In this document: positions 41,071 to 50,099 of the stretch, piece by piece | Position numbering within the stretch: the stretch's first letter is position 1 | Layout: each line of letters opens with the position of its first letter | Notes under the pieces: model-generated | The model's database searches: none | What the model was told of the DNA's origin: nothing | The model's input: only the letters and a program-made list of their open reading frames with translations | Translations under genes and position numbers: made by a program | Assembly: GCA_017938435.1 (NCBI GenBank) | Contig: JAGBBO010000001.1 | Coordinates: 1-50,225, forward strand | Source of the DNA: Alphaproteobacteria bacterium | Lineage (GTDB): Bacteria > Pseudomonadota > Alphaproteobacteria > Rs-D84 > CACZYB01 | Length of the DNA stretch: 50,225 nt | Direction of reading: 5' to 3'

Positions 41071-44000
41071 TTATTTAATTTCTTTAAATTCCTTTGTATC
41101 TAAATCATATATTTTAGATGGTAGTTTAATTAGAGAACCAAAATATTCATTTATTTTTTCATCACTCCATTTTGAAATTCCTGTCGCTGAAGTAAATGTC
41201 ATTTCTCCAAAATATAACTTTCCATCATTCATACGATAAAAATCTACACGAACATGATTAAAACCTTTTGAAAGTTTTTCTGCAAGTTTAATCATTTCAT
41301 CCAAATTGCTAGGTCTATCAATATTCTTTTCATCTAATGGATGACTTGTAGTAAAGCTCTGTTTTTTCCAATTTCTATCATAAAAGGCAACTTTTACACC
41401 ACTCAAATTACGCTCTGATAAAAATTCAATATAATAAACTTTACCATCAAAACACCAAAATTTATAATCATATAAATCATCAGTTCCAACATTTTCAATG
41501 TATTTTTCAATGATAATTTTTGGTTCTATATCACGATAATGAAGTTCATAACCTGCACGATAAGCAAAGTTTTCTCTCATCCATTTATCGATCTTATTTT
41601 TTGTATCAGCAAGGTTAAGTTGTGATTTATCTTTTACTATAATATTATAACCAGAACCGTGATTACACTTTATAACAAACTTATTTGGAAGTTTATCAAA
41701 ATCTATTTCATCAAAATTATCATAAACACCCAAAAGTGGTATCAAATATTCCTCACCAATTTTTTCTTTTATCCAATCACGCACCAAATACTTATCAGCA
41801 AGACGTGTTTTTATTGGTGTTGAATCGTAAAGTTTCAACCATTGTATCTTTTCGTTAAAATTTTTAGGGTTATCAAGAGCTAGCCTATGACCAGTTTTTG
41901 ACCTATACCATACTTCAAGTGCTCTTTTAAAATCAACGACAGAAAGTAAACGCTCGTTGATAACCCCAAAATTATTATTCATATCCGAACGAACAGAACT
42001 TAAAGTTTTTTCCATAGACTTAAGCGCTATATTCTGCTTATCAATAGAGTCTGTCTTCACGCTCGACAAACCTTCTTCCGTACTCGCCCTTAGTCTTTTT
42101 TCGACTTCCTTTAGGTCTGTCTTCACGCTCGACAAACCTTCTTCCGTACTCGCCCTTAGTCTTTTTTCGACTTCCTTTAGGTCTGTCTTCACGCTCGACT
42201 GAAACGCGTGAAGTTGGAAAAGTAGATTTTTATATTTATTTGTGTGCTGAAATTTTATACCAAAAATCCAAACTCTGTATGTTGCACCAATATGTTCATA
42301 AGCAAATAAATATTTTTTTCTATTTATTTTTTTACTTATAGTTTTTGATAAAGAAGCAACCATCATTTTATTTCTATAAAAATCCATAAGAAAACCATAA
42401 CGATCAACAAATATTTTTCTATGTTTATTTTTTAATAACTTTACTTGTTCTGTCGAAAAACTTGCATGACGACGATGAAAAACCAATAAATTATTAATTA
42501 GAACTGTTTTATATCCTTTCATAAGAGCTTTTATAACCAAATCATCCTCTTCATAATATCCTTTTTCCCATATCTCGTCAAAATAATTTAACTCTTTTGC
42601 CACAGTATTTCTTATACAAAAACAAAATCCCTCAGGAGTAAATGAAGGATACTTTTCTTTAAATTTTAATCTTCTATTTAAATAATTAATATCTAAATTT
42701 TCATTTATTGAAAATAATCCCGAATTCGAAGCTATAGGTGAAGCAATAGCTATTTTTTTATCATATTTAAAACAATCTATAATTTTTCTATCAAAAAATT
42801 CTGGAACTTTTGTATCACTATTTAACAGACATATAATATCTGCATTAGACATCTTCATTGCCTTATTGCAGGTTTGCCCAAACCCTAAATTCAAAGAATT
42901 TCTAATTAATTTTATAAAGGGATACTTTTTAACAAATTTACACAACCAATCATAAGTTTCTTTATTTGAAAAATCATCAATCACTATAATTTCTGTATTA
43001 CTTTTTAATTTAGAATTTACAATACTGTTTAAACATATTTTTACATATTCCAATGCATTATAAACTGGAACTATTATAGATAAAGTTAAATTGTTATTAT
43101 CTTCAACTCTTTTTTCTGAATAAATGTTAGATTTATGATAATTATTCAACATATTTAATAAATTTTTTTCATAAACAGAAATAGCATTATTATCATTATA
43201 TGCCTTTCTTGCTGCATTTTCCATATCATATAATATTGATGGATTATCAATAATGTAAGTGATAATATTACTTAATTCATCAACATTATTTATATCAAAA
43301 ATAAATCCATTGTTTTTATTTATAAGATACTGAGCTCCTACTTTATTTGACATAATAACAGGTCTACCCATCATCATGGCTTCAATAGCTACACGAGATG
43401 TTGGCTCTAATCTAGAAGGAACAACTAAACATGAAATTTCTTCATAAAATTTCATCATTCTATCTAAATCAGTAATTTCATCTATAATTTTAATTAGATT
43501 GGATTCTTTTAAATTTTTGTATAAATTTTTATCATAATCCCTACCAACAACATAAAAATCTGCTTTTTTTCTATAATTTTCAGAAATATTTTTTATTGCT
43601 TCCAAAAAAAGATCTTGACCTTTTCTTTTATTAACAGTCCCAATAACTGCAAAAGAAATCCTATCATGAGATATATGCACACCATGATAACAATCTTCTA
43701 ATCCATGTTTTATAACACATATATTTTTATTGTATTTTAAATATTCATCCCTAGATAAATTTGACATTGTATATATATTTGATGCCATAATCACAGATTG
43801 TAACATACATGGTCTATTTTTTAAAGTATCGGCGGGTTCTCTTATCCACCAAAATACTCTTCTTCCTGCTTTATTTAAAACTGTATATTGAATATGAGGA
43901 ATAAGCGTATTAACCACTATATTATAATATAACGAAGAATAAAAATATGTTTTAGTTATATTCCTTGTAATTATCACAGAACCAATTTTTTTAAATTCCT

Positions 44001-44340
44001 CTTTTAAATTACCATCTTTAAGAGATATTGTTAATATTTTATATCCATTTTTCTTATATAATTGAGCAGCTTTTAGTAAAGATAATGGCGCTCCTGTATA
44101 AGTTAATTCGTGAGAAATTAAACAAATAGTTTTCTTTGAAACATATTTATGTATAATATCGGAAATATACTTAACAAAAAAATTAACCTTAACTTTTTTT
44201 GTATATCTAAAAATATTAAAAAGGAAATAAGTATTATACCAGTCAGTTTTCTTCTTTTTAAAAATAGTTAAATTAAATACTTTATATTTTGAAACTCTGG
44301 TATCAGCCTCTACTATCTTAATTTTATTAAATAATTTCAT
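41071..44340 (-). CDS. Three-domain glycan assembly protein: GT4 + GT2 + TupA-like ATP-grasp
   Basis: The product is 1089 residues. Residues 70-400 are a GT4 glycosyltransferase (SHELTYTGAPLSLLK, GTVNKRKGQDLFLEAI, PSRLEPTSRVAIEAMMMGRPVI). Residues 418-640 are a GT2 (LSIIVPVYNALEYV, IIVIDDFSN, LLNSDT, YYEEDDLVIKA). Residues 712-800 are a helical linker with a perfect 22-residue repeat. Residues 800-1080 match TupA-like ATP-grasp ligases (NFNEKIQWLKL, FVIKCNHGSGYNI, YDYKFWCFDGKVYYIEF, VRVDFYRMNDGKLYFGEMTFT). It likely transfers two sugars and ligates an amino acid or similar group to the glycan. It overlaps the upstream gene by 14 nt. Confidence 0.85.
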   Translation of the reverse strand: MKLFNKIKIVEADTRVSKYKVFNLTIFKKKKTDWYNTYFLFNIFRYTKKVKVNFFVKYISDIIHKYVSKKTICLISHELTYTGAPLSLLKAAQLYKKNGYKILTISLKDGNLKEEFKKIGSVIITRNITKTYFYSSLYYNIVVNTLIPHIQYTVLNKAGRRVFWWIREPADTLKNRPCMLQSVIMASNIYTMSNLSRDEYLKYNKNICVIKHGLEDCYHGVHISHDRISFAVIGTVNKRKGQDLFLEAIKNISENYRKKADFYVVGRDYDKNLYKNLKESNLIKIIDEITDLDRMMKFYEEISCLVVPSRLEPTSRVAIEAMMMGRPVIMSNKVGAQYLINKNNGFIFDINNVDELSNIITYIIDNPSILYDMENAARKAYNDNNAISVYEKNLLNMLNNYHKSNIYSEKRVEDNNNLTLSIIVPVYNALEYVKICLNSIVNSKLKSNTEIIVIDDFSNKETYDWLCKFVKKYPFIKLIRNSLNLGFGQTCNKAMKMSNADIICLLNSDTKVPEFFDRKIIDCFKYDKKIAIASPIASNSGLFSINENLDINYLNRRLKFKEKYPSFTPEGFCFCIRNTVAKELNYFDEIWEKGYYEEDDLVIKALMKGYKTVLINNLLVFHRRHASFSTEQVKLLKNKHRKIFVDRYGFLMDFYRNKMMVASLSKTISKKINRKKYLFAYEHIGATYRVWIFGIKFQHTNKYKNLLFQLHAFQSSVKTDLKEVEKRLRASTEEGLSSVKTDLKEVEKRLRASTEEGLSSVKTDSIDKQNIALKSMEKTLSSVRSDMNNNFGVINERLLSVVDFKRALEVWYRSKTGHRLALDNPKNFNEKIQWLKLYDSTPIKTRLADKYLVRDWIKEKIGEEYLIPLLGVYDNFDEIDFDKLPNKFVIKCNHGSGYNIIVKDKSQLNLADTKNKIDKWMRENFAYRAGYELHYRDIEPKIIIEKYIENVGTDDLYDYKFWCFDGKVYYIEFLSERNLSGVKVAFYDRNWKKQSFTTSHPLDEKNIDRPSNLDEMIKLAEKLSKGFNHVRVDFYRMNDGKLYFGEMTFTSATGISKWSDEKINEYFGSLIKLPSKIYDLDTKEFKEIK
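42049..42199 (-). repeat. Perfect 66-bp tandem repeat inside the glycosyltransferase gene
   Basis: Units at 42053-42118 and 42119-42184 are identical, with 15 more matching bases (42185-42199) and four before. Each unit encodes 22 residues of a coiled-coil-like helix (SSVKTDLKEVEKRLRASTEE...). GC is 31 of 66 (47%), much above the flanking DNA. Confidence 0.97.
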
Positions 44341-46663
44341 TTAAAACTCCTAACTTGTCATTTCTTGTCATTTTTTCATTAAAAAAAGGAAGCGTTCTTA
44401 AATATAAAATAAAATCTTTATAACTCTCAAATTTACTATCAGATGCTTTAGTTTTATCTCCATTTAGTAATATTTCTCCCATCACAGTATTATTACAATA
44501 CACACCGACCTTATCTTTTGGCGTCAAATAACTATGTAAAATACAAACTTCCTTATGAAAAGCTTCGTCAAAAATATTTTTTTGAAATTTATTAAAACAA
44601 GCATTTTTTGTTACATAAAATAATAATGATGAAGACAAATCTACATGAGAAAAACTAGTATGGATAACTCCATGACCTAAATCTTTATCTATAATTATCA
44701 GTGGAACTTTCTTATCTGCAATACTTCCATATTTTCTATATTCTTCGACAGAAACTGGCTGCATAACACGATGATCTCCAGTAATTATTAATACACCATT
44801 TTCAAAAAAATTAATACCATCTAATTTTAATATAAAATCATTTAAAACATTCTCTAGATAATTTAATGTACTATCAAAACTTCTAAATTTATTTCTAGGA
44901 TCAATAAATGGTGGATGCGTAGAGATTGTACTAATGACAAAAAGAAATGGATTATTTTTTTTATCCATAATTTCTTGATATACATTTGATAAAAGGTCAA
45001 AATCAGATACACCATTAAACAAAAAACGTTTTTTTCCATTATAAAAAACATCATTAGAATCACTTACTTGATAAAATCCAGCATTTTCAACTACATTTTT
45101 TAAATTTGATGAAAGATCAACACCTGTAAAATAAAAACTTTTATATCCACTATCTTTTAATAAATTAGGCAAAGAATTTATATAATAACCTTTATATGAA
45201 AAACTCCCTAATTTACTATAATCACTAACAATTGGAAATCCTGTTATAATATTAAAAACCCCTCCTGCTGTAAAAAAACTATTACTAACATAATTATCAT
45301 AAACAATCCCTCTCTGAGATATTTTATCCAACAAAGGCATTTTATCTTCAATTCCATTAAAGCTTTTAATTTTATATGAAGAAAGAGACTCTGCAATAAT
45401 AATAATAATATTTTTCTTAGTACCTCTACCAATAACACAATCTTGTTCTAATTTAAAATTTTTTCTTAAATCTAAAACAAAATTCTTTGTACATTTCTTC
45501 ATCTGATTATTTTTAAAATTTGCTTGAAAAACATTATAAAATTCACTATCATGAACATTTGTTTTGCGTGGTAATAATAAACAAAATATAAACAAAAAGA
45601 AAACTAATAAAATATACCTTATATCCCTTTTATTCTTAAATTTGTTCGGCAAATAAAAAGGTATAAACATTATCAATACACTTACCTTTCCTATATCTGT
45701 AGATAAATAAGATTTTAACATTTGCCAAGAAGCATCAAAAGTAACATCACCTTCAAAAATTTCCGAAAATATAAATCTAGATGACAAATTATACCAAACA
45801 ATATAGTCTATCAACACAATAGATAAAATAATAAAAATCAAAAACTTAACACTTTTTTGAAATCTCAATAATAATAAAAATGACAAAAATATCAAAATAG
45901 GTAATTCATAATAAAATACAGCAAATAATTCCTCGAAACCAATTTTACCATACCTTAAAAACATTCGATCATAAAAATTCAAATATTTAATAAAAAGAAG
46001 ACCAATAACCAAAACATAAAAATATAACATTTTATATTTTGCATCATAAGTACATAAATACATAACTAGAGCAAATATACAATAAAGCAAAAATCCATTT
46101 AATTCTATTCCTTTAGATTCTTTAAAATCATCATTAACATCAAATACAATATACGGATCATCCTGAGAAGAAAATACTTTTATCCAGCCATCTTCTACCA
46201 TAATTGAATCTACTTTATTCTTTTTTGATTTATCTATATTTAAATCTAAATTTGAATTTCCCAAAAGTTTTAAATTATTTATTAAAACATTATCACATTT
46301 AGGACTAAAATCTAACCTAATTTTTTTTATTTTTCCATGAAATGGAATTTTTATTAAAAACTTTTCATTCTCCTTAGATTGATCAACTTTTATTACTGCT
46401 TTAGATGTAAATCTATTTATATTGTCATCAATAAAAAAAACTTCAAAATTTTGAAAATCTTTACTATTAACAGAAAATTCCAGATATGCATAACTATAAA
46501 ATAATTTCATAAATCCAAAACAAAATATAATTATTGCTAAACATCTAAAAAATACATTTAAATTAAAAATTTTAATTTTATATTTATTCTGCAACAATCT
46601 TTTGAAAATACGACTCTTTATATTCTCAAATTTATCTTTCAAAATTTTAAAATTTTTTTTCAT
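44327..46663 (-). CDS. LTA synthase/alkaline-phosphatase-superfamily membrane phosphotransferase
   Basis: The product is 778 residues from the ATG at 46663, which overlaps the rfbB stop as ATGA; a GTG four codons upstream is less likely. After one N-terminal helix and a 130-residue extracytoplasmic insertion come several membrane helices (about 188-365). The C-terminal enzymatic domain has Glu425 (IIIAESLSSY), candidate nucleophile Thr465 (NSFFTAGG), STHPPF with His583 and GDHR (629-632), the LtaS/sulfatase metal-site pattern. It probably moves phosphoglycerol or phosphoethanolamine from a lipid to the surface glycan. In a rhamnose operon it is expected to modify that polymer. Confidence 0.85.
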   Translation of the reverse strand: MKKNFKILKDKFENIKSRIFKRLLQNKYKIKIFNLNVFFRCLAIIIFCFGFMKLFYSYAYLEFSVNSKDFQNFEVFFIDDNINRFTSKAVIKVDQSKENEKFLIKIPFHGKIKKIRLDFSPKCDNVLINNLKLLGNSNLDLNIDKSKKNKVDSIMVEDGWIKVFSSQDDPYIVFDVNDDFKESKGIELNGFLLYCIFALVMYLCTYDAKYKMLYFYVLVIGLLFIKYLNFYDRMFLRYGKIGFEELFAVFYYELPILIFLSFLLLLRFQKSVKFLIFIILSIVLIDYIVWYNLSSRFIFSEIFEGDVTFDASWQMLKSYLSTDIGKVSVLIMFIPFYLPNKFKNKRDIRYILLVFFLFIFCLLLPRKTNVHDSEFYNVFQANFKNNQMKKCTKNFVLDLRKNFKLEQDCVIGRGTKKNIIIIIAESLSSYKIKSFNGIEDKMPLLDKISQRGIVYDNYVSNSFFTAGGVFNIITGFPIVSDYSKLGSFSYKGYYINSLPNLLKDSGYKSFYFTGVDLSSNLKNVVENAGFYQVSDSNDVFYNGKKRFLFNGVSDFDLLSNVYQEIMDKKNNPFLFVISTISTHPPFIDPRNKFRSFDSTLNYLENVLNDFILKLDGINFFENGVLIITGDHRVMQPVSVEEYRKYGSIADKKVPLIIIDKDLGHGVIHTSFSHVDLSSSLLFYVTKNACFNKFQKNIFDEAFHKEVCILHSYLTPKDKVGVYCNNTVMGEILLNGDKTKASDSKFESYKDFILYLRTLPFFNEKMTRNDKLGVLNEII

Positions 46664-47667
46664 ATCAAATACCACTCAACAGTTTTTATAATTCCTGTAT
46701 CAAATGTTTCATCTGCATGCCAACCAAGTTCTGTTTCTAACTTTGTTGCATCTATTGCATAACGAAGATCATGACCTGCTCTATCTTGAACAAAAGTAAT
46801 CAAATCAGAATATTTTCCCTCTTTCCTTGGACATTTTTCATCTAAAATTTTACAGATAGTTTCAACAATAGTAATATTATTTCGTTCGTTTCGTCCACCA
46901 ATATTGTATGTTTCACCTGAAACTCCTTTGTGGAAAATTAAATCAATAGCCTTACAATGATCAAGAACATATAACCAATCGCGTATATTTTTACCATTAC
47001 CATACACTGGAATATTTTCACCAGCCAAACACTTTCTTATAATTGTAGGAATAAGTTTTTCACTATGCTGTTTTGGTCCATAATTATTCGAACAATTTGA
47101 TGTTGTTGTATTCATTCCAAATGTATGATGATATGCACGAACAATGAAATCAGAACTTGCTTTTGAAGCAGAATATGGCGAATTAGGAGCATAATGAGTT
47201 TTTTCAGTAAACATTTCATTATCAAAATCAAGTGTTCCATATACTTCATCTGTTGAAATATGATGGAAACGACAATCTTCATATCCGCTTTTTACCTTAT
47301 TTGGAGCTTCCATCCAATGATGATATGCGACATCAATCAATGTAAAAGTTCCTTCTATATTCGTTTGAATAAAAGCGAATGGATTCTTAATTGAATTATC
47401 AACATGAGATTCCGCAGCAAAATGTATTACACCTCGAATATCATATTTTTTAAACAATTCTTCAATAAGATTTCTATCACAAATATCACCCTTTACAAAA
47501 GTGTAATTATTCATACTTTCACATTCTTGAACATTTTCAAGATTACCTGCATAAGTAAGTTTATCTAAATTTATAATATGATATTCAGGATATTTTTTAC
47601 AAAAATAAGGCACAAAATTTGAACCAATAAATCCTGCACCGCCAGTTACTAAAATTGTTTTAGACAT
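46660..47667 (-). CDS. rfbB: dTDP-glucose 4,6-dehydratase
   Basis: The product is 335 residues from the ATG at 47667 (AAGGATTAG before it); the frame opens 21 nt earlier but without ribosome-binding site. Rossmann GGAGFIGS (9-16), catalytic Thr139-Asp140-Glu141 and Tyr165/Lys169 (YSASK). It converts dTDP-glucose to the 4-keto-6-deoxy sugar. It overlaps rfbD by 19 nt and is coupled to the LTA-synthase-like gene by ATGA. Confidence 0.97.
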   Translation of the reverse strand: MSKTILVTGGAGFIGSNFVPYFCKKYPEYHIINLDKLTYAGNLENVQECESMNNYTFVKGDICDRNLIEELFKKYDIRGVIHFAAESHVDNSIKNPFAFIQTNIEGTFTLIDVAYHHWMEAPNKVKSGYEDCRFHHISTDEVYGTLDFDNEMFTEKTHYAPNSPYSASKASSDFIVRAYHHTFGMNTTTSNCSNNYGPKQHSEKLIPTIIRKCLAGENIPVYGNGKNIRDWLYVLDHCKAIDLIFHKGVSGETYNIGGRNERNNITIVETICKILDEKCPRKEGKYSDLITFVQDRAGHDLRYAIDATKLETELGWHADETFDTGIIKTVEWYLI

Positions 47668-48470
47668 TTTTCTAATCCTTTCTTCCAATGTGATATTTCT
47701 ATTCCAAAAACTTTTTTTATTTTTGATTTATCAAGAACACTATAAAATGGTCTAGTTGCCTTTGTTGGATACGCAGAAGATGGAACCGGATTAACCCTAC
47801 ATTTTAATTTTGACTGTTCCATAATTTCAGTTGAAAAATCATACCACGAACAAACGCCTTCATTTGTAAAATGATAAATTCCACTATTTTCTTTTTTAAG
47901 TTGAGGAATTATTTGTTTAATTGCTTCAGCTAAATCTCCAGCATAAGTTGGAGTACCAATTTGATCACAAACAACATTTATACTTTCTTTTGTTTCTCCA
48001 AGCATACGCATAGTTTTTACAAAATTTTTACCATAAGGAGAATAAAGCCAAGCCGTTCTTATAATCACATAGATATTTGCATTTTCAATAACAGCTTTTT
48101 CTCCTGCAAGTTTTGTTTTACCATAAACAGAAATAGGATTTGTTTTATCCTCAGGAGTATATGGTTTACAACCCATTCCATCAAAAACATAATCTGTTGA
48201 AATGTGAATAAGTTTAGCACCAGTTTTTGCAAGGTTTTTAGGACCATCAACATTTACTTTTGTTGCAAGTTCTATATTATCTTCTGCATTATCAACAGCT
48301 GTATATGCTGCACAATTAACAATAGTATCAACATTATGAGACTTTACAAATTCCATAACTGCATTTTCATCTGTAATATCAAGTTCATTTGCATCAGTAA
48401 AAATTGCATCAGGCAAAAGTTTTGATAATTCTGTTCCTAATTGTCCATTACCACCTGTTACTAAAATCAT
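47649..48470 (-). CDS. rfbD: dTDP-4-dehydrorhamnose reductase
   Basis: The product is 273 residues. GGNGQLGTEL is the NADPH loop; ISTDYVFDG and SVYGKTKLAGE (Tyr/Lys) the active site. It makes dTDP-L-rhamnose in the last step. Two nt separate it from rfbC; rfbB overlaps its end. Confidence 0.96.
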   Translation of the reverse strand: MILVTGGNGQLGTELSKLLPDAIFTDANELDITDENAVMEFVKSHNVDTIVNCAAYTAVDNAEDNIELATKVNVDGPKNLAKTGAKLIHISTDYVFDGMGCKPYTPEDKTNPISVYGKTKLAGEKAVIENANIYVIIRTAWLYSPYGKNFVKTMRMLGETKESINVVCDQIGTPTYAGDLAEAIKQIIPQLKKENSGIYHFTNEGVCSWYDFSTEIMEQSKLKCRVNPVPSSAYPTKATRPFYSVLDKSKIKKVFGIEISHWKKGLEKCLKQF

Positions 48471-48472
48471 TT

Positions 48473-49030
48473 TTATTCCTTTTCATACATATCAAGAATA
48501 TCTTTAAGTTTATGTGCAAGATTATCTTTTTCAGAAGTAATAACTTTATCTAAAGGTATTTTCCAATCAATTCCAATTTCTGGGTCATCATACCGAATTC
48601 CAAATTCAGAATCCTTACAGTATAAATTATCACATTTATAAGCAAAAACAGCCGTATCACTTAATACTGAAAATCCATGCAAAAAACCACGAGGTATAAA
48701 AAGTTGTCTTTTGTTTTCAGCAGAAAGTTCAACTGCAACATGTTTTCCAAATGTTGGAGAATTTCTTCTTACATCGACAGCAACATCAAGAACTTTTCCT
48801 TCTAATACACGAACTAATTTTGCTTGAGCATGTTCACCAAGTTGACAATGAAGCCCTCTAATTACTCCAAAAGATGATTTTGATTGATTATCTTGAACAA
48901 ATTTATTTGTAATCCCATTTTTTACAAATTCATCTTCATTATAACTTTCAAAAAAGTAACCTCTAGCATCCTCAAATACACGAGGCTCTACTATTATAAC
49001 ACCATCAATATCTGTTTTAATAAAGTTCAT
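48473..49030 (-). CDS. rfbC: dTDP-4-dehydrorhamnose 3,5-epimerase
   Basis: The product is 185 residues. FEDARGYFFESYNEDEF, SKSSFGVIRGLHCQ with the catalytic His, DVAVDVRRNSPTFGKHV and IPRGFLHGFSVLSDTAVFAYKC are diagnostic. It overlaps the rfbA end by 14 nt. Confidence 0.96.
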   Translation of the reverse strand: MNFIKTDIDGVIIVEPRVFEDARGYFFESYNEDEFVKNGITNKFVQDNQSKSSFGVIRGLHCQLGEHAQAKLVRVLEGKVLDVAVDVRRNSPTFGKHVAVELSAENKRQLFIPRGFLHGFSVLSDTAVFAYKCDNLYCKDSEFGIRYDDPEIGIDWKIPLDKVITSEKDNLAHKLKDILDMYEKE

Positions 49031-49904
49031 GTTTCTCCCTATATACTTTCATCAAATAATATTTATATGTTCCTGATTTTAATTCATCTATTAATGCAAG
49101 CATCTGTTTATCATCAATAAAGCCACGACGATATGCAATTTCCTCGACACAAGCAATTTTTAAAGCCTGACGCTTTTCAATAATTTGAACAAATTGCCCA
49201 GCATCCATAAGGCTATCCGGAGTTCCAGCATCCAACCAAGCATTACCACGACGCATTGGAACAACAGACATTCTTTTTTCATCCAAATAAAGATTGTTCA
49301 AATCTGTAATTTCCAACTCTCCACGAGCTGATGGTTTCAAACTTTTTGCTTTTGCCACAACATCCCCTGGATAAAAATAAAGTCCAACAGACGCATAATT
49401 TGATTTTGGCTTTGATGGTTTTTCTTCAATAGAAAGAACATTAAAATCCTTATCAAATTCAACAACGCCAAAACGTTCAGGATCAGAAACATGATATGCA
49501 AATATCGTTGCTTTTTTACCCTTATTTTTTACAACTTCATCACGGAAAGAGTGGAATTGCTCTCCCATATAAAATATATTATCCCCAAGGATTAGGCAAA
49601 CATCATCGCCATCAATAAAATCTGCACCCAAAATAAATGCCTCTGCAATACCATTTGGTTTATCTTGAATTTTATATTCAATATTTAAACCTAACCTTGA
49701 ACCATCACCAAATAAATTTTTAATATTTGGAGTATCCTTTGGTGTTGAAATAATTAAAATATCTTTTATTCCAAATAACATCAAAGTTGATAATGGATAA
49801 TAAATCATTGGCTTATCATAAACAGGAAGTAACTGCTTTGACATAGTTTTAGTCAAAGGATATAACCTTGTTCCACTTCCACCAGCAAGTAAAATTCCTT
49901 TCAT
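49017..49904 (-). CDS. rfbA: Glucose-1-phosphate thymidylyltransferase
   Basis: The product is 295 residues, usual length. KGILLAGGSGTRLYPLTKTMSKQLLPVYDKP is the nucleotide loop; LGDNIFYMG the metal site; the C-terminal YRRGFID and GTYKYYLM follow. It makes dTDP-glucose from dTTP and glucose 1-phosphate. It is the first gene of the seven-gene operon; TTAC-free leader with GAGGTAAAG before the ATG. Confidence 0.97.
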   Translation of the reverse strand: MKGILLAGGSGTRLYPLTKTMSKQLLPVYDKPMIYYPLSTLMLFGIKDILIISTPKDTPNIKNLFGDGSRLGLNIEYKIQDKPNGIAEAFILGADFIDGDDVCLILGDNIFYMGEQFHSFRDEVVKNKGKKATIFAYHVSDPERFGVVEFDKDFNVLSIEEKPSKPKSNYASVGLYFYPGDVVAKAKSLKPSARGELEITDLNNLYLDEKRMSVVPMRRGNAWLDAGTPDSLMDAGQFVQIIEKRQALKIACVEEIAYRRGFIDDKQMLALIDELKSGTYKYYLMKVYREKHELY

Positions 49905-49940
49905 TATACTTTACCTCATAATTTAACAACAAGTTTTAGT

Positions 49941-49969
49941 ATTATAGGAAATATTACCTGTAAATTCAA
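49941..49969 (-). promoter_or_regulatory. Promoter of the rfb surface-glycan operon
   Basis: On the minus strand, -35 TTGAAT (49964-49969), 17 bp, -10 TATAAT (49941-49946), 36 nt before the rfbA start. Confidence 0.75.
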
Positions 49970-49982
49970 GGAAAAATTCAAC

Positions 49983-50099
49983 AAAAAAGACCGTTTATTT
50001 TAACACTTTAACAAAAGAGGATATAAACAAAATAACTATTTGTTTTTACAAACAAATCCTCTTTTAGAAAAATGCTGTAAATAAAAACGGTCGTTTTTT
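49983..50099 (-). terminator. Long nested inverted repeat downstream of the second lipoprotein gene
   Basis: Three stems are nested: GACCGTTT/AAACGGTC (49989-49996 with 50085-50092) flanked by A6 and T6; AAAAGAGGAT/ATCCTCTTTT (50013-50022 with 50056-50065); and ATTTGTTT/AAACAAAT (50038-50045 with 50050-50057, sharing two bases with the second). On the minus strand the outer stem runs into GGTCTTTTTT, a terminator. The size and layering are more than a terminator needs, so it may also be a structured RNA. Confidence 0.6.

Noticed and set aside
41957-42202. Plus-strand frame with a Ser/Leu-rich repeat
   Set aside because: It is antisense to the 66-bp repeat of the glycosyltransferase gene; the repeat keeps any frame open.
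49905-50099. Insertion sequence next to the duplicated lipoprotein end
   Set aside because: No transposase frame and no target-site duplication; only an inverted repeat is present, so no IS call is made.
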